A DNA stretch of 46,663 bases. It comes from an uncultured Veillonella sp. (GTDB lineage: Bacteria; Bacillota; Negativicutes; Veillonellales; Veillonellaceae). The stretch is from the NCBI RefSeq assembly GCF_900545205.1, contig NZ_UQYC01000003.1, forward strand, positions 1 to 46,663. Reading direction: 5' to 3'. The translations under genes were made by a program, and so were the position numbers. The notes beneath the pieces are model-generated. The model was not told where the DNA came from, ran no database searches, and saw nothing but the letters and a program-made list of their open reading frames with translations. This document shows positions 16,444-22,783 of the stretch, in pieces. Positions within the stretch are counted from its first letter, which is position 1. Each line of letters starts with the position of its first letter.

Positions 16444-17250
16444 TTAACCTTTCCGACCAAATCTAATAGCATCTTTATGGCATACATGCAAACAGTCACC
16501 ACAGTTGGTGCAATTCATTTCATTTGGTCGTGTACCCATTTCACAAACACGTAGACACGCATCACAATCGTCACAATCACTAGTTTTATATACTTTAAAA
16601 ATAGAAATTTTCCGTAATAATTCCATTACCCCACCAAATGGACATACAAAGCGACACCAAGCATTGGCGATGATAAGGGAACCAGCAATAATGGAGACGA
16701 CCGTTATAGTGCGAGCCGCCCAATACCATTCGGAGAACTGCATAGATAAAATGACAGCATTAAAATATTCATCGCTCGTCCGAATTGGAATCATAATGCG
16801 GGGATTACCAAATTTGAAGTATACTACGAGCCCTAAAATTATAGTGACTACCATGCCCAGTTGAAGGAATCGCATGTAATGTTTACGATTTCTTAATGGT
16901 CCCATAGATATTTTTCCTAGCATTTGGTTAACCCACCCACTTGGGCAGAACCAACTACAAAATGCTCGACCAAAGAATACGACCATAATGGGCAGAATAA
17001 TCCACCAAGCATAGAAATATGTCGTAATACGGCCCCAGCAGGTAATCATGGAACAGCTTTCACAGTTTACAAATGGCACAATATAAGGGCATCGGAATAT
17101 GCCATAATATACCCATTTCCCCATAATAAAGAGGAAAATAAACTGTACGATACGACGCCAAAGCGTTAAATTCTTAGGGGCTTGTTTACCAGATATACCA
17201 GAACTGCCTTGGGACCTACAGGATGTAGATGACGGACAATGACTACACAT
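16444..17250 (-). CDS. NapH/NosR-like membrane 4Fe-4S protein
   Basis: A 268-residue membrane protein with ferredoxin domains. About four or five membrane helices are seen. It has the two cytoplasmic cysteine boxes of the NapH/NosR/CcoG family (GRAFCSWFCPSGWVNQML and WCRFVCPFGGVMELL) and, at the C-terminus, two 4Fe-4S motifs (CDDCDACLRVCEMG and CTNCGDCLHVCHKDAI). An outside loop has a Cys-rich run (FRCPYIVPFVNCESCSMITC). An added N-terminal run MCSHCPSSTSC contributes a further Cys cluster. Its usual role is to move electrons between quinol or other donors and a periplasmic or cytoplasmic partner. The ATG at 17250 overlaps the upstream stop by eight bases, so it is coupled to the binding-protein gene. 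Its partner here is unknown, perhaps the NifB-like enzyme. Confidence 0.83.
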   Translation of the reverse strand: MCSHCPSSTSCRSQGSSGISGKQAPKNLTLWRRIVQFIFLFIMGKWVYYGIFRCPYIVPFVNCESCSMITCWGRITTYFYAWWIILPIMVVFFGRAFCSWFCPSGWVNQMLGKISMGPLRNRKHYMRFLQLGMVVTIILGLVVYFKFGNPRIMIPIRTSDEYFNAVILSMQFSEWYWAARTITVVSIIAGSLIIANAWCRFVCPFGGVMELLRKISIFKVYKTSDCDDCDACLRVCEMGTRPNEMNCTNCGDCLHVCHKDAIRFGRKG

Positions 17251-18106
17251 CTTTCACACCAAACCTTTCTATCAAATCGAGACCTCTCGCACTATGAACG
17301 GATGTAAATCCGTGATTTTCTAAGATTTGTTGCCCTTCTTGGGAGCGTGTAAATTCAATATAGTCCGCAGCCAATGCACGATCTTGTACATATTTCATTG
17401 TATTAATGGTGAAAGTAAGTGGTGCAGGCGGCACAAATTGTGCAGGAATGGAGAAGTACTCAATACGATCCTTGAATCGATCATGTGTAGTAAGTCGCTT
17501 TTCAATGATAGATACATCTGCTTTACCTTCTACAAGGTCACACATCATGGAGATTACACAAGCATTTTCGGCGATCATATTTTTCATAATGCCATCGGTT
17601 AAACCGGATAATTTCATAATCCCCTTTACAGAGGCACTACCAGGAGGTGAGGCACCTAATGGCAACATAACGCGTACACCGGGCTCTGCCATATCCTTCA
17701 AATCCCTAATTCCTGCTGGATTTCCCTTAGGTGTAACGATGACATAATCCGTAAAACATAATGGTTCAAATGCAATACTTACGCCCTTTTTGCGCATGTT
17801 CTTTGCCAGCTCTAAGCCGCGAGCCCCAAAAACTTCGGTACGACTCTTTTCTGCAAGCAACGATTTACCAATAGCACCTGCAAAGGCGCCGGTATACTGA
17901 ATATTGTGACCTGTGTGCATCGTGTAGACTTGGTTTAAGTCGAGAAATGCTTCTGATAAGCCACCACAAGTCCACACTTGTAACGAATCAGATTGTGTTG
18001 GCTTATAGGCTCCGCGTATAAATGATGGTACCGCTGATGCGGCCGCTAATGCTAAAGCTCCACCAATAAACTGGCGACGGGATATATCCTTTTTCAAAAA
18101 TCCCAT
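17243..18106 (-). CDS. Tat-exported solute-binding protein, ModA-like
   Basis: A 287-residue exported binding protein. The N-terminus carries a twin-arginine signal (DISRRQFIGGALALAAASAV) ending near residue 30, so it is exported folded, possibly with a cofactor. The mature part resembles ModA/WtpA-type oxyanion binders (LQVWTCGGLSEAFLDL, FAGAIGKSLLAEKSR, FEPLCFTDYVIVTPKG, FTRSQEGQQILENHGF). Cysteines at the TCGG motif and in NACVISMMCD are unusual for ModA. No ABC permease or ATPase follows; instead the next genes are the NapH-like and NifB-like genes. The start is taken at the ATG (18106) after GGTGGTAAGTAC; a GTG lies six codons upstream. The ligand is unknown; molybdate, tungstate or another metal species is possible. 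Confidence 0.75.
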   Translation of the reverse strand: MGFLKKDISRRQFIGGALALAAASAVPSFIRGAYKPTQSDSLQVWTCGGLSEAFLDLNQVYTMHTGHNIQYTGAFAGAIGKSLLAEKSRTEVFGARGLELAKNMRKKGVSIAFEPLCFTDYVIVTPKGNPAGIRDLKDMAEPGVRVMLPLGASPPGSASVKGIMKLSGLTDGIMKNMIAENACVISMMCDLVEGKADVSIIEKRLTTHDRFKDRIEYFSIPAQFVPPAPLTFTINTMKYVQDRALAADYIEFTRSQEGQQILENHGFTSVHSARGLDLIERFGVKDV

Positions 18107-18200
18107 GTACTTACCACCTTTCACTGAACTTTACAGTACTAAGCATATACTCACATTATAGTATAAAAACCATAAGCTTTTCTGATTATATGCATAAGTT

Positions 18201-18228
18201 TGATTAATTCGATTATATAGATTAATCA
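18201..18228. repeat. Inverted repeat upstream of the Tat/NapH/NifB operon
   Basis: TGATTAAT (18201-18208) and ATTAATCA (18221-18228) are a perfect inverted repeat with a 12-base spacer, about 100 bases upstream of the operon start. The region 18125-18350 is very AT-rich and otherwise empty. It could be an operator of an FNR-like or other dimeric regulator; only symmetry and position support this. Confidence 0.3.
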
Positions 18229-18352
18229 TATAGGCTCTATTTTTAAAGGTATTATTATAAATTTTAATCATATATTTCTATATCTATTATATTGAATATT
18301 TATTAAATTCAGTAAATATAATAATCCCTGAGAATCAAAGGAATATAAAAAA

Positions 18353-18377
18353 GGATTATGCGCCAAACGCATAATCC
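18353..18377 (-). terminator. Second terminator of the rpsF operon
   Basis: GGATTATGCG (18353-18362) pairs perfectly with CGCATAATCC (18368-18377), loop CCAAA. The minus-strand tail is TTTTTTATATTCC. It lies 20 bases behind the first terminator. Confidence 0.88.
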
Positions 18378-18394
18378 CTATCCATAAAAGCAAA

Positions 18395-18425
18395 AAGGCG
18401 GCACAACCAAATGGTTGTACCGCCT
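18395..18425 (-). terminator. First terminator of the rpsF operon
   Basis: On the minus strand AAGGCGGTACAACCA pairs with TGGTTGTGCCGCCTT, with one G-U pair, followed by TTTGC. It starts 12 bases after the rpsR stop codon. Confidence 0.92.
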
Positions 18426-18436
18426 TGATTCATCAA

Positions 18437-18667
18437 TTATTCAGCAGTGAATGGCAATAAAGCAATTGCACGTGCACGTTTGATAGATGTAGTCAATTTG
18501 CGTTGATGTTTTGCGCAAGTACCGGAAATACGACGAGGTAAGATTTTGCCGCGTTCAGTCGTAAAACGACGAAGTTTAGCAACGTCTTTATAGTCGATTT
18601 GATCGATATGGTCTGCACAGAAAACGCATACTTTTCTTCTTGGCTTTCTGCCTCTATCTCTTCTCAT
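18437..18667 (-). CDS. rpsR: 30S ribosomal protein S18
   Basis: A 76-residue S18, which binds 16S rRNA with S6 in the platform of the small subunit. The N-terminus is basic (RRDRGRKPRRKV). It has the zinc-type pattern of C+ S18 forms: KVCVFCADHID (CxxC) and GTCAKHQRKLT (CxxH). The core YKDVAKLRRFTTERGKILPR is typical. AAGGAGGATTCGCA lies before the start. It is last in the rpsF-ssb-rpsR operon, as in most Firmicutes. Confidence 0.97.
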   Translation of the reverse strand: MRRDRGRKPRRKVCVFCADHIDQIDYKDVAKLRRFTTERGKILPRRISGTCAKHQRKLTTSIKRARAIALLPFTAE

Positions 18668-18706
18668 TGCGAATCCTCCTTTTCGAATTAGTAGGAGTCC
18701 CTGACA

Positions 18707-19105
18707 CTAGAACGGGATGTTTTCGTCATCGCCGCCTGTACTGAAACTATCAAAATTGGACCCACCTTCGAAAGAATTAGTATTCATATCAAGGGATTGG
18801 CCCACAAAGTTCGCTACTACTTCAGTAACGTACCGTTTTTGACCGTCCTGAGTCTCGTAAGAACGAGTTTGCAAACGACCTTCTACAAAGCAACGACTGC
18901 CTTTACGAAGATTGCCTGCCGCTTCACCAAGTTTACCCCAAGCAACGCAGTTGATGAAAGCAGTTTGTTCTTTCGTCTCATTTGTTGTGGAATCAATATA
19001 GGTGTTTGTAGCAGCTACTGTGAAAGTTGCTACTGCACGACCAGTTTTGGTATAGCGTACTTCAGGATCACGAGCTAAATTACCTAGAATTTGTACAGAG
19101 TTCAT
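18707..19105 (-). CDS. ssb: Single-stranded DNA-binding protein
   Basis: A 132-residue SSB. It coats single-stranded DNA during replication, repair and recombination and recruits partners by its tail. The OB fold runs from MNSVQILGNLARDPEVRYT to YVTEVVANFVGQS (about residues 1-108). The family segment FINCVAWGKLGEAAGNLRKG is clear. A short Gly/Ser/Asn linker leads to the acidic tail ending DDENIPF, the usual interaction tip (D-x-D-x-I-P-F-like). It is shorter than many SSBs (about 160-175) because the linker is brief. It lies between rpsF and rpsR, with 19- and 39-base gaps. Confidence 0.96.
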   Translation of the reverse strand: MNSVQILGNLARDPEVRYTKTGRAVATFTVAATNTYIDSTTNETKEQTAFINCVAWGKLGEAAGNLRKGSRCFVEGRLQTRSYETQDGQKRYVTEVVANFVGQSLDMNTNSFEGGSNFDSFSTGGDDENIPF

Positions 19106-19124
19106 GTTTTCCTCCAGGCTTTAA

Positions 19125-19409
19125 TTATGCTTCGTGTTTAACAATTAGATGTCTTAGGACTTCATCGTTGATTTTCAATACACGATCGATTTCTTTGATT
19201 TCAGCAGGTGCTGCTTCAAAGTTGATCAATACATAGAAACCGTCAGTGAATTTCTTCACAGCGTAAGCAAGACGACGCTTGCCCCAACGATCTACCTTTT
19301 CTACTGTGCCGCCTACACGAGCAATTAAAGCTTCTACTTTTTCAATAACAGCGTTAGTTGCTTCCTCTTCAGCTGGTTTCACAATAAACATGACTTCGTA
19401 TTTGTTCAT
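19125..19409 (-). CDS. rpsF: 30S ribosomal protein S6
   Basis: A 94-residue S6, a primary partner of S18 in the 30S platform. The sequence MNKYEVMFIVKPAEEEATNA, VEKVDRWGKRRLAYAVKKFT and DGFYVLINFEAAPAEIKEID match the family from end to end. GAGGAGGTGATTTTGT precedes the ATG. It begins the rpsF-ssb-rpsR operon. A hairpin in the leader (19439-19458) is followed by TCCG, as in the S6:S18 autoregulation site known from other bacteria; this match is only partial. Confidence 0.97.
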   Translation of the reverse strand: MNKYEVMFIVKPAEEEATNAVIEKVEALIARVGGTVEKVDRWGKRRLAYAVKKFTDGFYVLINFEAAPAEIKEIDRVLKINDEVLRHLIVKHEA

Positions 19410-19430
19410 ACAAAATCACCTCCTCTTTCG

Positions 19431-19463
19431 GACTAATGCCCCTATCGACACATAGGGGTAGGA
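19431..19463 (-). promoter_or_regulatory. rpsF leader hairpin, possible S6:S18 site
   Basis: ATAGGGG (19452-19458) and CCCCTAT (19439-19445) form a hairpin in the minus-strand leader, followed by CATTAGTCCG just upstream of the ribosome site. The S6:S18 complex is known to bind an rpsF leader hairpin with a conserved CCG in many bacteria. The CCG and hairpin are seen; the exact bulge layout was not verified. Confidence 0.35.
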
Positions 19464-19510
19464 AGTGCTTACCATCAATAAGCCTTACTATTATAACCTA
19501 AAAAAATGAT

Positions 19511-19544
19511 GAAAGCAAGGGTTCAATTTCATGCCCTTGCTTTC
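19511..19544 (-). terminator. Terminator after the Bcr/CflA gene
   Basis: GAAAGCAAGGG (19511-19521) pairs with CCCTTGCTTTC (19534-19544). On the minus strand it is followed by ATCATTTTTTTAGG, eight bases after the stop. Confidence 0.85.
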
Positions 19545-19551
19545 ACCACTA

Positions 19552-20736
19552 TTATATACGATTATATTTTTCATCTTCAGGAAAGGCGATAATAGCACAA
19601 ATAATTACAAATATTGTGATTACACCCATCATAGGATCTGCCGTATCATTTGGTAAGAAGGTAAGCATCAACGATGACACGATACCGCTACCATATTGCA
19701 TAGCACCTAGTAATGCCGCCCCAGATCCAGCCATTCTACCTGCTCTATCCAATGCCAATGCATTAGTTACAGCAGCAATGATACCATTCATAGAGAAGAA
19801 TAGGAAACAACCAATAACAATTAACCACAGTGAATGGTAACCTAAAACCATCAAGCCCATTACAACGGATACACAAATAGCTGCAAATAATGTGGCATAT
19901 CGCAATAATCTATCAAGCCGTATAGCACTTACAATGCGTCGATTGATGGCACTTAATAACATAACACCAATAATATTAACAGAAAAGAGATAACCAAAAT
20001 ACTCTTTTGGCACTTCATAGACATCAATATATACATAAGGCGATCCTGTTAAAAATGCATAGATAGCAATATAAAAGGAGCTAACACATAGCGTATATTT
20101 CATAAAACCTTTGTTGCGCAATAAAATCCAATAATTATTATAGGTATGAGCTATAGACTTTTTACTACGTTTCTCTACAGGATGTGTTTCAGGAATGACT
20201 AATACGGCAACAAGCATTAAAATACCGATGGCAACAAGCAACCAAAATATGGAATGCCATGTATACCACACTAGTAAATGCCCTGCTAACATCGGCCCTG
20301 CAATAGGCGCTATAGCCATAACAATAGCCAAGGTAGATAGTATTTTTGCGGCCTCAGTCCGACCATATAAGTCACGAATCATAGCCCGTGATAACATAGG
20401 TCCTACGCAAGCACCAAAGGCCTGGAATACGCGCCAAGCTAGTAATTCTAACATAGACGAACTTAAGGCACAGCCCACAGACCCTATAATAAATAAGACT
20501 ATCCCCATAATCAAAGGCTTCTTACGACCAATTTTATCGCTAACAGCTCCCCAAAAAAGCTGAGCCAGCGCAAAACCTATTAAGAAACCAGTCAACGTTA
20601 ACTCCGCATCACCATGGAGATCACGCCCCATCTCTGGCATGGCAGGCAAATAAATATCCGTCGACAACGATGTAAACGCCATCAAAGCACTTAATATAGA
20701 AGTAAAAAGCCATCCTTTATTGCTAATCGTCAGCAT
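19552..20736 (-). CDS. Bcr/CflA-family drug efflux transporter
   Basis: A 394-residue, 12-helix MFS exporter of the Bcr/CflA (DHA1) family. The first helix carries STDIYLPAMPEMGRDL, the family's D-x-Y-L-P-x-x-P signature, and motif A is GAVSDKIGRKKPLI. Motif C-like small residues are in VMAIAPIAGPMLAG (helix 5). Known members export bicyclomycin, chloramphenicol, cysteine or sulfonamides. The substrate here is not known. It is alone, with a terminator right after the stop. The gene upstream on this strand would be the antisense RNA of the candidate toxin locus, which is shielded by the hairpin at 20841-20859. Confidence 0.87.
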   Translation of the reverse strand: MLTISNKGWLFTSILSALMAFTSLSTDIYLPAMPEMGRDLHGDAELTLTGFLIGFALAQLFWGAVSDKIGRKKPLIMGIVLFIIGSVGCALSSSMLELLAWRVFQAFGACVGPMLSRAMIRDLYGRTEAAKILSTLAIVMAIAPIAGPMLAGHLLVWYTWHSIFWLLVAIGILMLVAVLVIPETHPVEKRSKKSIAHTYNNYWILLRNKGFMKYTLCVSSFYIAIYAFLTGSPYVYIDVYEVPKEYFGYLFSVNIIGVMLLSAINRRIVSAIRLDRLLRYATLFAAICVSVVMGLMVLGYHSLWLIVIGCFLFFSMNGIIAAVTNALALDRAGRMAGSGAALLGAMQYGSGIVSSLMLTFLPNDTADPMMGVITIFVIICAIIAFPEDEKYNRI

Positions 20737-20840
20737 AAAGACACCACTTTCATATAAAATCGCACTATAATATGTATTTATTTAGATTATATCAAAAACA
20801 AAGTTAATCCTATATAGTTTTGATATTTTTCAATAAAAAA

Positions 20841-20859
20841 GCGTAGTAAAATACTACGC
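20841..20859 (-). terminator. Minus-strand terminator between toxin locus and transporter
   Basis: GCGTAGTA (20841-20848) pairs perfectly with TACTACGC (20852-20859), loop AAA. The minus strand continues TTTTTTATTG. No minus-strand protein gene lies upstream, so it probably backs up termination of the antisense RNA described at 21058-21163. Confidence 0.8.
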
Positions 20860-20909
20860 AAAAATTGATCTATAGGCAAATGTCAATTCTATTTTTCCTT
20901 AAATTACCT

Positions 20910-20918
20910 TGCTATACT
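20910..20918 (+). promoter_or_regulatory. Extended -10 promoter of the candidate toxin mRNA
   Basis: TGCTATACT is an extended -10 (TG-N-TATACT). It is preceded by a T-rich stretch in the -35 area without a clear consensus. Transcription would begin near 20925, about 47 bases before the small gene. Confidence 0.55.
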
Positions 20919-20952
20919 AATATTAAGAGTCATCACGTGAGTTAGGCTCATC

Positions 20953-20968
20953 ACCGAAAGGTGGTGAT
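20953..20968 (+). promoter_or_regulatory. Ribosome site held in a hairpin
   Basis: In ATCACCGAAAGGTGGTGAT (around 20950-20968) the arm TCACC can pair with GGTGA or GGTGG across GAAA. The GGTGG ribosome site of the small gene at 20972 lies inside this stem. Hiding the ribosome site is a common feature of type I toxin mRNAs. Confidence 0.5.
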
Positions 20969-20971
20969 ACT

Positions 20972-21049
20972 ATGAGTAAATTCGAAAAGTACTACTTAAT
21001 TCTTTTTGTAATTTCCATAGCAATATCACTCTTTGCACTATTCAAGTAG
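20972..21049 (+). CDS. Small hydrophobic peptide, candidate type I toxin
   Basis: A 25-residue peptide: MSKFEKYY, then a hydrophobic stretch LILFVISIAISLFALF and a final Lys. One membrane helix with charged ends and about 25 residues is the pattern of type I toxins such as the Fst, TxpA and BsrG peptides, which damage the membrane when antisense control fails. I do not recognise the family by sequence. The ATG follows GGTGGTGATACT. It stands alone, with its own extended -10 promoter, and ends in an intrinsic terminator whose arm is complementary to the 5' leader. A convergent antisense RNA overlaps the 3' end. No experiment supports expression; it could also be a non-toxic small membrane protein. 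Confidence 0.6.
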   Translation: MSKFEKYYLILFVISIAISLFALFK

Positions 21050-21057
21050 TGTAAAGA

Positions 21058-21163
21058 CAAAAGCCTAACGCAACAGAGTATTCAAAATACTCGCACGCTA
21101 GGCAATCATAAGAAAACATTTATAAGATGAGCCTAACGCTACCACACGTTGATGGCTCTCTTT
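21058..21163 (-). ncRNA. Candidate antisense RNA (antitoxin) to the small peptide mRNA
   Basis: On the minus strand a TATAAT box (21170-21175) with TTTAGA 16 bases upstream would start an RNA near 21163. It would run to a hairpin at 21103-21063 (GCCTAGCG/CGTTAGGC plus GAGTATT/AATACTC) followed by TTTTGTCTTTAC, an intrinsic terminator. The RNA of about 105 bases is fully complementary to the 3' untranslated part of the plus-strand mRNA. It carries GTTAGGCTCATC, the same bases as the mRNA leader. The convergent, 3'-overlapping layout is that of txpA/ratA and bsrG/SR4. Confidence 0.55.
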
Positions 21164-21165
21164 TT
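21126..21165 (+). terminator. Terminator of the candidate toxin mRNA
   Basis: GAGCC (21129-21133) with GGCTC (21154-21158), and inner AACG with CGTT, make a hairpin followed by TCTTTTT. The 5' arm GATGAGCCTAAC (21126-21137) is also exactly complementary to the leader (20941-20952). The stretch 21177-21288 shows nothing else but AT-rich sequence before the dapL promoter. Confidence 0.75.
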
Positions 21166-21169
21166 ATTT

Positions 21170-21192
21170 ATTATACATCAAATGCGAAATTT
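21170..21192 (-). promoter_or_regulatory. Candidate promoter of the antisense RNA
   Basis: Reading the minus strand, TTTAGA and then TATAAT (21175-21170) are 16 bases apart. The -10 is perfect and the -35 matches four of six. Confidence 0.5.
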
Positions 21193-21288
21193 CTAAAAGA
21201 GCTTATAAAACACATTCTTCGTATTATAATCTTTTATATAAAAAATACTTACACTATTTAGATTAAGGAGAAATTCTATAGAAAATCC

Positions 21289-21317
21289 TTGCGTCATTAT
21301 TCTATATAATTTACTAT
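21289..21317 (+). promoter_or_regulatory. Candidate promoter of dapL
   Basis: TTGCGT (21289-21294) and TACTAT (21312-21317) are 17 bases apart, and the leader would be about 28 bases. Confidence 0.45.
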
Positions 21318-21351
21318 ATATAGAGAAATCTGATTATAAAAAGGAGTCATC

Positions 21352-22581
21352 ATGGCTAATATTAATGAAAACTATTTAAACCTACAAGGTTCTTATTTAT
21401 TTGCTAATATCGCTAAAAAGGTTGCAGATTATCAAGCAGCACATCCAGATGCAGATATCATTCGTCTTGGTATCGGCGATGTTACATTACCACTTGTTCC
21501 AGCAATTATCGATGCTATGAGCAAAGCAGTTCAAGAAATGGGTAAAGCTGAAACGTTCCGCGGTTATGGTCCTGAGCAAGGCTATGACTTCTTGCGTCAA
21601 GCTATTGTTGATGGCGACTACAAACCATTAGGCGTAGACATCGCTATTGACGAAGTATTCGTTTCCGACGGTGCAAAATCTGATGTTGGTAACATCCAAG
21701 AGTTATTCAGCGAAGATAACATCATCGCTATTACTGATCCAGTGTACCCAGTATACCTAGATTCCAACGTTATGGGCGGTCGTACTGGCGAAGCTGTAGA
21801 CGGTATTTTCCAAAAGGTTGTATACCTTCCTACTTACGCTGAAAACAATTTTTCTCCAGAATTTCCTTCTGAACGTGTAGATATCGTATATCTTTGCTCC
21901 CCTAACAACCCAACTGGTACTGTTTTAAGCCGTGCTCGTTTAGCAGAATGGATTAAATGGTGTAAAGATAATGATGCGATTTTGATGTTCGACTCCGCTT
22001 ACGAAGCTTTCATCAGCACAGAAGACACTGTAAAATCCATCTACGAAATCGAGGGTGCTCGCGAAGTAGCTATCGAATTCCGTTCCTTCTCCAAAACTGC
22101 TGGTTTCACAGGCACACGTTGTGCTTATGCTGTAGTGCCTAAAGAAGTAACTGGCAAAACTAAATCCGGTGAACGCCAACCACTAAACCCTATGTGGAAC
22201 CGTCGCCAATGCACTAAATTCAACGGTGTTCCTTACATCATTCAACGCGGTGCCGAAGCAGTGTACACAAAAGAAGGACGAGAACAAACTCGCGCTAACA
22301 TTGCATACTACAAAGAAAACGCTCGCATCATCAAAGAAGGTCTTGAATCTATCGGCCTTACTGTATACGGTGGCGTTGACGCTCCATACATTTGGCTAAA
22401 AACTCCTGGCAACATGACTAGCTGGGAATTATTCGACATCTTGCTCGAACAAGTTCAAATCGTATCTACACCAGGCTCTGGCTTTGGCCCACATGGCGAA
22501 GGTTACCTTCGTTTAACAGCTTTTGGTAGCCGTGAAAATACAATTCGTGCCGTTGAAAGAATTAAAACATTAAAATTCTAA
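21352..22581 (+). CDS. dapL: LL-diaminopimelate aminotransferase DapL
   Basis: A 409-residue class I/II aminotransferase that turns tetrahydrodipicolinate straight into LL-diaminopimelate, for lysine and peptidoglycan. The N-terminus NENYLNLQGSYLFANIAKKV and IIRLGIGDVTLPLVPAIIDA are typical of DapL. The SDGAKSDVGNIQELFSEDN segment, the FRGYGPEQGYDFLR loop and the PLP-lysine site FRSFSKTAGFTGTRCAY follow. SPNNPTGTVLSR holds the conserved Asn. The C-terminal TPGSGFGPHGEGYLRLTAFG carries the carboxylate-binding Arg. AAAGGAGTCATC precedes the ATG. It ends in its own terminator, upstream of ddh, a second route to meso-diaminopimelate. Confidence 0.95.
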   Translation: MANINENYLNLQGSYLFANIAKKVADYQAAHPDADIIRLGIGDVTLPLVPAIIDAMSKAVQEMGKAETFRGYGPEQGYDFLRQAIVDGDYKPLGVDIAIDEVFVSDGAKSDVGNIQELFSEDNIIAITDPVYPVYLDSNVMGGRTGEAVDGIFQKVVYLPTYAENNFSPEFPSERVDIVYLCSPNNPTGTVLSRARLAEWIKWCKDNDAILMFDSAYEAFISTEDTVKSIYEIEGAREVAIEFRSFSKTAGFTGTRCAYAVVPKEVTGKTKSGERQPLNPMWNRRQCTKFNGVPYIIQRGAEAVYTKEGREQTRANIAYYKENARIIKEGLESIGLTVYGGVDAPYIWLKTPGNMTSWELFDILLEQVQIVSTPGSGFGPHGEGYLRLTAFGSRENTIRAVERIKTLKF

Positions 22582-22639
22582 TAGGATAATTGCCATACGG
22601 TTTACCCGATATAGCACCAATTCCTATAGAGACCAAAAA

Positions 22640-22673
22640 ACCGATTGCCCTCTATAAACGGAGGTCAATCGGT
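22640..22673 (+). terminator. Terminator after dapL
   Basis: ACCGATTG (22640-22647) pairs with CAATCGGT (22666-22673), with an inner CCTC/GAGG pair; TCTTTTAT follows. Confidence 0.85.
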
Positions 22674-22730
22674 CTTTTATATCTCTCATCAATTAATTCT
22701 ATAGAAAAATATCAAATACCCTACTTTTGT

Positions 22731-22738
22731 GCTATAAT
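22731..22738 (+). promoter_or_regulatory. Extended -10 promoter of ddh
   Basis: TG-C-TATAAT (22730-22738) is a perfect extended -10, about 45 bases upstream of the ddh start. No good -35 is seen. Confidence 0.5.
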
Positions 22739-22783
22739 AAAAATGTTAATAATTAAATTTCTCGATTTATATAGGAGGCTAAT

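Noticed and set aside
15611..18106. A nitrogen-fixation cluster
   Set aside because: Only a NifB-like gene is present; no nifH, nifD, nifK, nifE or nifN is seen, so diazotrophy cannot be claimed.
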